Assembly (NCBI RefSeq): GCF_039534915.1 | Contig: NZ_BAAAWE010000001.1 | Location: 3,100,001-3,164,000, forward strand | Origin: Streptomyces roseofulvus | GTDB lineage: Bacteria > Actinomycetota > Actinomycetes > Streptomycetales > Streptomycetaceae | Reading direction: 5' to 3' | DNA: 64,000 nucleotides | Shown here: positions 58,637 to 64,000 of the stretch, piece after piece | Layout: each line of letters opens with the position of its first letter | Position numbering within the stretch: the stretch's first letter is position 1 | Translations under genes and position numbers: made by a program | Notes under the pieces: generated by a model | Database searches by the model: none | Told to the model about the DNA's origin: nothing | The model's input: only the letters and a program-made list of their open reading frames with translations

Positions 58637-59278
58637 ATGGGGACGAGTCCGTACACGAAGGACCGGCTGGAAGCGGCGGCACGAGCGTCGCGGACGCTGA
58701 CGGAGGCGCTGGAGCGGTTGGGGGTGGACCCGAGGAGTGGATCGCGGCGCTACATCCGCGACCGGATGAAGAAGCTCGGTGTCGACACCTCGCACTTCGA
58801 ACGGGAGGGGGTGCGGTGGACGCGGGAGGTGCTGGCGGAGGCGGTGGCGGCGTCCACGAACATGTGCGAGGTGCTGCGGCGCCTCGGGGTGGAGGTGGTG
58901 GGCGGTCAGCACACGCACATCAGTCGCCGCATCAAGGCGTACGGGATCGACACCGCGCACTTCCGTGCGCCGTCCCGGCGGGGCCAGCCCTGGCGCCCAC
59001 GGACGCCCGAGGCTTTCCTCGTGCGGCAGACCGGTCCGCAAGCCCGCCGCGTCCCGAGCGACCGCCTCGCCTGGGCGATGACGGAGGCAGGCGTACGGAA
59101 GCAGTGCGCGCGGTGCGGCAACGAAGGCGTCTGGCGCGGCCGCCCGCTCCGACTGGAGATCGACCACATCGACGGCGACTGGCGCGACAACCGCATCCAG
59201 AACCTGCGGTTCCTCTGCCCGAACTGCCACTCGGCGACGGACAACTACCGGGGGCGCGGGAAAGGACGCCTCCGATGA
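58637..59278 (+). CDS. HNH endonuclease, tandem copy 1
   Basis: A 213-residue protein. Two N-terminal repeats of about 50 residues, each a helical module ending in D(T/I)xHF (LGVDTSHFER near 47 and YGIDTAHFRA near 105), probably bind DNA. The C-terminal HNH domain has a zinc pair CARCGNEG, catalytic LEIDHIDGDWRDNRIQNLRFLCPNCH with the second Cys pair. The GGDW-RDN spacing is that of phage-type HNH enzymes. ATG 58637. The stop overlaps the next gene by 4 bases (ATGA). Perhaps a homing or selfish endonuclease; no intron or target scar is visible. Confidence 0.85.
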   Translation: MGTSPYTKDRLEAAARASRTLTEALERLGVDPRSGSRRYIRDRMKKLGVDTSHFEREGVRWTREVLAEAVAASTNMCEVLRRLGVEVVGGQHTHISRRIKAYGIDTAHFRAPSRRGQPWRPRTPEAFLVRQTGPQARRVPSDRLAWAMTEAGVRKQCARCGNEGVWRGRPLRLEIDHIDGDWRDNRIQNLRFLCPNCHSATDNYRGRGKGRLR

Positions 59279-59928
59279 GGGAGGCTGTCCGGTACACCCG
59301 TGAACGGCTGGCCGAGGCGGCATCGCAGTGCGCGGACATCGCGGAGGTCATGGACTTCTTCGGAGTGCAGCCGTACGACAAGCTGCGCCGCTACCTCCTG
59401 AAGCGCTTCGCCCACTACGGCATCGACATCTCGCACTTCCCGCACCGCCGGCGCGGCAAGCAGCCACCACGCCCGACCGCCGAGGACCTGCGGCACGCAG
59501 TCGACAGATCGACCTCCGTCTCCGGCGCCCTGCGCCTCCTGGGCAGGACGGACAGCGGGCAGATGCGTGAGCTGTTCCGACGATGGACAGCGGAGGACGG
59601 TCTGGCCACGACTCACTTCCTGGGGCAGGCACACCAACGCGGCAGGTCCGGGCGGACAAAGCCGGCGCCAGAGATCCTCGTCCGGCACGACGGCAAACGG
59701 AGAACCAGAACCCATCTGCTCCGGAGGGCACTCCACGAGGTGGGCGTGCACGAGGAGTGCGCGGAATGCGGTATCGGGCCCGTATGGCTCGGGGAAGCGA
59801 TCACCCTGGAGATCGATCACGTCAACGGGGACTGGAGCGACGACCGGCGCGAGAACCTGCGCTTGCTGTGCCCCAACTGCCATACGGTCACTGACACCTG
59901 GTGCCGAGGCGGACGGCGGGTAAAGTAG
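59275..59928 (+). CDS. HNH endonuclease, tandem copy 2
   Basis: A 217-residue paralogue of the preceding protein with the same order: two D(I/L)xTHF-type repeats (YGIDISHFPH near 53 and GLATTHFLGQ near 110), then HNH with CAECGIGP, LEIDHVNGDWSDDRRENLRLLCPNCH and a tail CRGGRRVK. The start ATG overlaps the stop of copy 1, so translation is coupled. The stop TAG at 59926-59928 falls inside the probable promoter of the tRNA-like gene that follows 12 bases later. Confidence 0.85.
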   Translation: MREAVRYTRERLAEAASQCADIAEVMDFFGVQPYDKLRRYLLKRFAHYGIDISHFPHRRRGKQPPRPTAEDLRHAVDRSTSVSGALRLLGRTDSGQMRELFRRWTAEDGLATTHFLGQAHQRGRSGRTKPAPEILVRHDGKRRTRTHLLRRALHEVGVHEECAECGIGPVWLGEAITLEIDHVNGDWSDDRRENLRLLCPNCHTVTDTWCRGGRRVK

Positions 59929-59940
59929 GGCAACGTGCAC
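59921..59940 (+). promoter_or_regulatory. possible promoter of the tRNA-like gene
   Basis: TAAAGTAGGG is 10-20 bases before the tRNA-like gene and overlaps the stop codon of the second HNH gene. TAAAGT is a fair -10 box; no -35 found. Confidence 0.35.
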
Positions 59941-60013
59941 GCGCCCGTACGCCACCTGGTGAGCGGCGATCTTTAGGTGGTCGCGTATGTCGGTTCGAAT
60001 CCGACCGGGCGTA
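59941..60013 (+). tRNA. atypical tRNA-like gene, anticodon TAG (nominal Leu)
   Basis: A 73-base cloverleaf: acceptor GCGCCCG/CGGGCGT (G-U at the first pair), T8, A14, G18-G19, anticodon stem CGATC/GGTCG with loop TTTAGGT (anticodon TAG, would read CUA Leu), T arm GTCGG-TTCGAAT-CCGAC, discriminator A. It lacks the long variable arm of tRNA-Leu (only 5 bases, CGTAT), has a 3-bp D stem, G at 21 and C15 opposite T48, so core tertiary contacts are altered. It has its own strong terminator. It may be a divergent functional tRNA, a decaying one, or a tRNA-like RNA. Confidence 0.6.
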
Positions 60014-60020
60014 CGACACG

Positions 60021-60053
60021 AACGGCTCAGTGCGGTCCATGCACTGAGCCGTT
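60021..60053. terminator. terminator after the tRNA-like gene
   Basis: A perfect 13-bp stem AACGGCTCAGTGC/GCACTGAGCCGTT with a 7-base loop, followed by CCCTTT. It also serves the convergent rdgB gene. Confidence 0.85.
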
Positions 60054-60063
60054 CCCTTTGCTC

Positions 60064-60672
60064 TCAGCCCAGCAGCTCCCGCACCACCGGTACCAGCGCC
60101 CGGAAGGCCTTGCCTCGGTGGCTGATCGCGTTCTTCTCCGAGGGGGTCAGTTCCGCGCACGTCACGTCGTGGCCCTCCGGCTGGAGGATCGGGTCGTAGC
60201 CGAAGCCGTTGGTGCCGACCGGGGTGTGGCGGAGCGTGCCCTCCATGCGGCCCTCGACCACGCGCTCGGTGCCGTCGGGGAGGGCCAGGGCCGCGGCGCA
60301 GGCGAAGTGGGCGCCGCGGTGGGGGTCGGCGATGTCCGACAGCTGGGCCAGCAGCAGGTTCAGGTTGGCCTTGTCGTCACCGTGGGCGCCGGCCCAGCGG
60401 GCGGAGAAGATGCCGGGGGCGCCGCCCAGGACGTCGACGCAGAGACCGGAGTCGTCGGCCACCGCCGGCAGGCCCGTCGCCTGGGCCAGGGCGTGGGCCT
60501 TGAGCAGGGCGTTCTCGGCGAAGGTGACGCCGGTCTCCTTGACGTCGGGGATCTCCGGGTAGGCGTCCGCGCCGACGAGGTCGAGGTCGAGGCCCGCGTC
60601 GGCGAGGATCGCGTGGAGTTCGGTGATCTTGCCCGCGTTGCGGGTGGCGAGGATCAGGCGCTGTCGGGTCAT
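60064..60672 (-). CDS. rdgB: RdgB/HAM1 non-canonical purine NTP pyrophosphatase
   Basis: A 202-residue house-cleaning enzyme that hydrolyses dITP and XTP to monophosphates. The family signature is complete: LILATRNAGKITELHAIL, TFAENALLKAHALAQATGLPAVADDSGLCVDVLGGAPGIFSARWAG (metal-binding DDSG), TERVVEGRMEG, GTNGFGYDPI and SHRGKAFR. ATG 60672 has a GGGGG SD. It follows the lipoprotein gene after 8 bases and is probably in the rph operon, as in many bacteria. Confidence 0.95.
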   Translation of the reverse strand: MTRQRLILATRNAGKITELHAILADAGLDLDLVGADAYPEIPDVKETGVTFAENALLKAHALAQATGLPAVADDSGLCVDVLGGAPGIFSARWAGAHGDDKANLNLLLAQLSDIADPHRGAHFACAAALALPDGTERVVEGRMEGTLRHTPVGTNGFGYDPILQPEGHDVTCAELTPSEKNAISHRGKAFRALVPVVRELLG

Positions 60673-60680
60673 GCCCCCGA

Positions 60681-61070
60681 TTATCCCGGCGTGCAGACCT
60701 TGCCCAGCTCGGTGGCGGCGGAGGTGATCGGCGTGATGTCCGGCGTGGCGTCGCCGTTCTTCACCGCGTCGCGGACCGACTCGACGCCCTTGGTGAGGTC
60801 GTCGACGGCCTTCGAGAGGTCGGCGTTGTCGGTGCTGTTCTTGAGGTTGCCGAGCTCCGTGGAGATGGAGTTCAGGGACTCCTCGATCTGCGTGACGTCG
60901 TTGGAGGCGTTGGAGACGGCGTCCTGGAGCTTGCCGACCGAGGTGGCGATCGCGTCGGCGGTCTTGACGCAGTCCATCGCCTTGTCGAGGGCTCCGCAGC
61001 CCGTCAGCATGGTCGTGACCACGGCCGCCGTCGCGACGGCGAGCGTGGTCATGGTGCGGCGGCGCTTCAC
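60681..61070 (-). CDS. small hypothetical lipoprotein
   Basis: A 129-residue protein with a lipoprotein signal ending MLTGCGAL (Cys near residue 25). The mature part is a helical coiled-coil-like region (VGKLQDAVSNASNDVTQIEESLNSISTELGNLK) of heptad type. GTG 61070 has GGGGAGGA about nine bases upstream. Located between rph and rdgB. Function unknown. Confidence 0.8.
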   Translation of the reverse strand: MKRRRTMTTLAVATAAVVTTMLTGCGALDKAMDCVKTADAIATSVGKLQDAVSNASNDVTQIEESLNSISTELGNLKNSTDNADLSKAVDDLTKGVESVRDAVKNGDATPDITPITSAATELGKVCTPG

Positions 61071-61170
61071 TGTTCGGGTCCTCCCCTGGCTGCGTACATT
61101 CGACGGGGCGCACGGTACGGCCGCGCGCCCCTCGCCGTAAAGGACGCACCCGTCGGAGGGGCAGTTGCTC

Positions 61171-61190
61171 AGGGGTTTCCCCTAGGGGAA
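61171..61190. repeat. palindrome downstream of rph
   Basis: AGGGGTTTCCCCTAGGGGAA: TTCCCCTAGGGGAA is a perfect 14-base palindrome and GGGG-TTT-CCCC an overlapping alternative hairpin, 4 bases from the rph stop. Could be a terminator or operator. Confidence 0.5.
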
Positions 61191-61194
61191 GCGC

Positions 61195-61926
<732 letters not shown>

Positions 61927-62014
61927 GGGACGAGCCTAGCCTTTTCCGGGCGAGGCCCCGGTCCGTACGGGGGCCCGTTCCCGCCTGCGTACGGGTGCCC
62001 GTTCCCGGGTACGC

Positions 62015-62050
62015 ACGAGGGCCCGTCCCCCTGCCGGAACGGGCCCTCGT
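62015..62050. terminator. terminator of nagF
   Basis: ACGAGGGCCCGT pairs with ACGGGCCCTCGT (one interior bulge region); 19 bases past the EIIB stop. Confidence 0.7.
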
Positions 62051-62068
62051 CAGCCGGGTGTCAGCTGC

Positions 62069-62302
62069 TCACATCATGTCTTCGATCTCGGCGGCGATCG
62101 GGTCCGCGTCGGTGCCGATGACGACCTGGATGGCGGTGCCCATCTTCACGACGCCGTGGGCGCCGGCGGCCTTGAGCGCGGCGTCGTCGACGAGGCTGGC
62201 GTCGGCGACCTCGGTGCGCAGGCGGGTGATGCAGCCCTCGACCTCTTCGATGTTGTCGATGCCGCCGAGCCCGGCGACGATCTTCTCAGCCTTGCTGGCC
62301 AT
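62069..62302 (-). CDS. nagF: PTS EIIB component, GlcNAc-type
   Basis: A 77-residue soluble phosphotransferase EIIB subunit of the glucose family. The phosphorylated Cys is C24 in EEVEGCITRLR, followed by LKAAGAHGVVKMG and GTDADPIAAEI. It passes phosphate from EIIA to the sugar bound by EIIC. ATG 62302 has GGGAGAAACAC. It is divergent from the EIIC gene; in S. coelicolor the corresponding pair is nagF/nagE2, so the symbol is by synteny and size. Confidence 0.88.
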   Translation of the reverse strand: MASKAEKIVAGLGGIDNIEEVEGCITRLRTEVADASLVDDAALKAAGAHGVVKMGTAIQVVIGTDADPIAAEIEDMM

Positions 62303-62539
62303 GTGTTTCTCCCTGTCCGTTCCGTTCGCGGGACACGCGAATCTCGGCGCACCGACGGTCCGCGATGTCACGGTAACCCACGGTTGGCCCAACTTCGCGA
62401 GCGAGTGCCGCCGTTCTGCCGAATGATGACGATCACCGGCGGCCTGTCCTCAGCGGGCTCCCGGAGCCTACCGCAAGTGGTCTACACCAGTGTGCAACGA
62501 GCCGCGGCCCCGGGGTGTTCCGGGACAGGGAGGTCGCCG
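62303..62539. promoter_or_regulatory. nagF-nagE divergent promoter region
   Basis: A 237-base gap containing the DasR-type operator at 62476-62491 and the SD AGGGAGGTCGCCG before nagE. No other palindrome was recognised. Confidence 0.5.
62476..62491. promoter_or_regulatory. DasR-type operator (dre) upstream of nagE
   Basis: AGTGGTCTACACCAGT differs from the palindromic consensus AGTGGTCTAGACCACT at two positions (C for G, and GT for CT at the end). It is 49-64 bases before the nagE start. Confidence 0.75.
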
Positions 62540-63838
62540 ATGAGTACGGACAGCACAGCAGCCGGATCGAGGAAGGTCTCCTGGGGAGGCTTCTTCCAGG
62601 GGCTGCAGAAGATGGGCCGCAGCCTGCAGCTGCCGATCGCCGTGCTTCCCGCCGCGGGCATCATCAACCGGCTCGGCCAGCCGGACGTCTTCGGGGCCGA
62701 GGGCCTCGGCTGGGACAACGTCGCCAAGGTGATGGCCGGCGCGGGCGGGGCGCTGCTGGACGGCAACCTCGGTCTGCCGCTGCTGTTCTGCATCGGCGTC
62801 GCGATCGGCATGGCGAAGAAGGCGGACGGTTCGACCGCGCTCGCCGCGGTGGTCGGCTTCCTCGTCTACTACACGGTGCTGCGCCAGTTCCCGAAGGACT
62901 GCCCGGAGGGCTCGAAGGACGTCGGGGGCGGCTGCCTGGCGCTCGACGACGCCTTCGCCGCGCACACGTACCAGAATCCGGGGGTCTTCGGCGGCATCGT
63001 GATGGGTCTGCTGACCGCGTACCTGTGGCAGCGGTACCACCGGACGAAGCTGGTGGACTGGCTGGGCTTCTTCAACGGCCGCCGTCTGGTGCCGATCATC
63101 ATGACGTTCGTGGGGATCCTGTTCGCCGCGCTCTGCCTGTGGATCTGGCCGCCGATCGGTGACGCCCTGGAGAACTTCAGCGACTGGCTGGTCGGGCTCG
63201 GCGCCTGGGGTTCGGGCATCTTCGGCGTGGCGAACCGGGCGCTGCTGGTGATCGGCCTGCACCAGTTCCTGAACGTGCCGATCTGGTTCCAGTTCGGCAC
63301 GTACGAGAAGCCGGACGGCACGGTGGTCCACGGCGACATCCCCATGTTCCTGGCGGGCGACCCGAACGCCGGCCAGTTCCTGACGGGCTTCTTCCCGATC
63401 ATGATGTTCGCGCTGCCGGCGGCGGCGCTCGCGATCACGCACAGCGCGAAGCCGCACCGCCGCAAGGAGGTCGGCGGTCTGATGCTCTCGGTGGCGCTGA
63501 CCTCGTTCGTCACGGGCATCACGGAGCCGCTGGAGTACTCGTTCCTCTTCATCGCGCCGGTGCTGTTCGCGATCCACGCGGTGCTGACGGGTGTGTCGAT
63601 GGCGGTGACGTGGGCGTTCGGGGTGAAGGACGGCTTCAGCTTCTCGGCCGGCCTGATCGACTACGTCATCAACTGGAACCTGGCGACGAAGCCGTGGCTG
63701 ATCATCCCGATCGGCCTGGCCTTCGCCGTCGTGTACTACGTGATCTTCCGGTTCGCGATCACCCGGTTCAACCTGCAGACCCCGGGACGCGAGCCGGACG
63801 AGGTGGGCGACGAGATGGAGCGCGAGAACGTCAAGTGA
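62540..63838 (+). CDS. nagE: PTS EIIC permease, N-acetylglucosamine type
   Basis: A 432-residue membrane component of the glucose/GlcNAc PTS. About ten spans; the EIIC signature ALLVIGLHQFLNVPIWFQFGTYE near residue 235, the ITEPLEYSFLF motif near 325 and AGIINRLGQPDV near 45 are present. EIIA and EIIB domains are absent, fitting the split PTS of Streptomyces with EIIB made from nagF. ATG 62540 has AGGGAGGTCG. It imports GlcNAc as GlcNAc-6-P, the signal that relieves DasR. Strong terminator follows. Confidence 0.93.
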   Translation: MSTDSTAAGSRKVSWGGFFQGLQKMGRSLQLPIAVLPAAGIINRLGQPDVFGAEGLGWDNVAKVMAGAGGALLDGNLGLPLLFCIGVAIGMAKKADGSTALAAVVGFLVYYTVLRQFPKDCPEGSKDVGGGCLALDDAFAAHTYQNPGVFGGIVMGLLTAYLWQRYHRTKLVDWLGFFNGRRLVPIIMTFVGILFAALCLWIWPPIGDALENFSDWLVGLGAWGSGIFGVANRALLVIGLHQFLNVPIWFQFGTYEKPDGTVVHGDIPMFLAGDPNAGQFLTGFFPIMMFALPAAALAITHSAKPHRRKEVGGLMLSVALTSFVTGITEPLEYSFLFIAPVLFAIHAVLTGVSMAVTWAFGVKDGFSFSAGLIDYVINWNLATKPWLIIPIGLAFAVVYYVIFRFAITRFNLQTPGREPDEVGDEMERENVK

Positions 63839-63924
63839 GGCGGTCCGGCGACGTGGCGTAGCGCCGTGATCACCTGACGGGCCCGTCCGCTCCGGGGCTT
63901 TCGCCCCCGCCGCGAGGCCCGCCG

Positions 63925-63956
63925 AAGGCCCCTGGACCTCCTGGTCCGGGGGCCTT
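63925..63956. terminator. terminator of nagE
   Basis: AAGGCCCC-T-GGACC pairs with GGTCC-G-GGGGCCTT around a TCCT loop and is followed by TTT. The remaining bases to 64000 show no gene. Confidence 0.85.
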
Positions 63957-64000
63957 TTGTCACGCCTTCATCACTATGCCGCCGCGCAAAAAATTCGCAG

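Noticed and set aside
59941..60013. Amber suppressor tRNA
   Set aside because: The anticodon is UAG, which reads CUA; an amber suppressor would need CUA as anticodon.

Overview
The window looks like chromosomal core DNA of a Streptomyces. Base composition is very GC-rich with G/C at almost every wobble position. There are many secreted polymer-degrading enzymes, Tat and lipoprotein signals, class E and F sortases, DasR-type operators in front of chitin and N-acetylglucosamine genes, and a terminal block (rdgB, rph, nagF, nagE) matching the S. coelicolor SCO28xx-SCO29xx neighbourhood as I remember it. No rRNA, CRISPR array, IS element, prophage or biosynthetic gene cluster was seen.

Layout. 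1-3.7 kb: a cut-off unknown gene overlapping an SF1-type helicase, a small conserved-looking protein and a primase/polymerase-like protein whose stop codon lies inside a tRNA-Lys gene. 3.7-20.3 kb: three identical tRNA-Lys(CTT) genes, each with its own terminator, separate an M6 metalloprotease, a PAS-GGDEF-EAL protein (probably CdgA), a GH18 chitinase, a luciferase-like oxidoreductase, an IclR regulator, a two-component system, an acyl-CoA synthetase-like gene, a chitin LPMO, an SPFH protein and a CHAP/NlpC-like peptidoglycan-binding protein. 20.3-25.4 kb: a GH6 cellulase, an intergenic stretch of palindromes, a class F sortase with a partner surface protein, a NagD-like HAD hydrolase and a Tat-exported phosphatase. 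25.5-32 kb: an aminophosphonate uptake and breakdown operon with its GntR/UTRA regulator. 32.2-43.7 kb: LAHTG and LPETG surface proteins, a ROK regulator divergent from a Gfo/Idh/MocA oxidoreductase, a fumarylacetoacetase-like enzyme, a short YidC paralogue, an HxlR regulator divergent from an MFS exporter, a class E sortase and a SEC-C protein.

43.7-49.7 kb is compositionally foreign, with many A/T-ending codons. It holds three genes: a PLD-nuclease/SF2-helicase/DUF3427 protein, an unknown membrane-tailed protein on the opposite strand, and a GmrSD-like DUF262-DUF1524 protein. It reads as a small defence island and is the best candidate for an undescribed system.

49.7-64 kb returns to core genes: DUF445, an ABC-2 exporter whose ATPase carries a Thr-Pro repeat extension, a bifunctional penicillin-binding protein, a SugE/Gdx exporter, a GroES-like protein, DUF3618, Bcp peroxiredoxin, two tandem HNH endonuclease paralogues placed just before an atypical tRNA-like gene with anticodon UAG, then rdgB, a lipoprotein, rph and the GlcNAc phosphotransferase genes nagF and nagE.

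How the genes fit together. The chitinase, the LPMO and the GlcNAc PTS each carry a DasR-type operator, so chitin attack and uptake of its monomer are probably controlled together. The class E sortase could anchor the LAHTG and LPETG proteins encoded a few kilobases away. The phosphonate operon couples uptake to oxidative deamination and C-P cleavage. Function calls rest on motif recognition by eye; no database search was possible.
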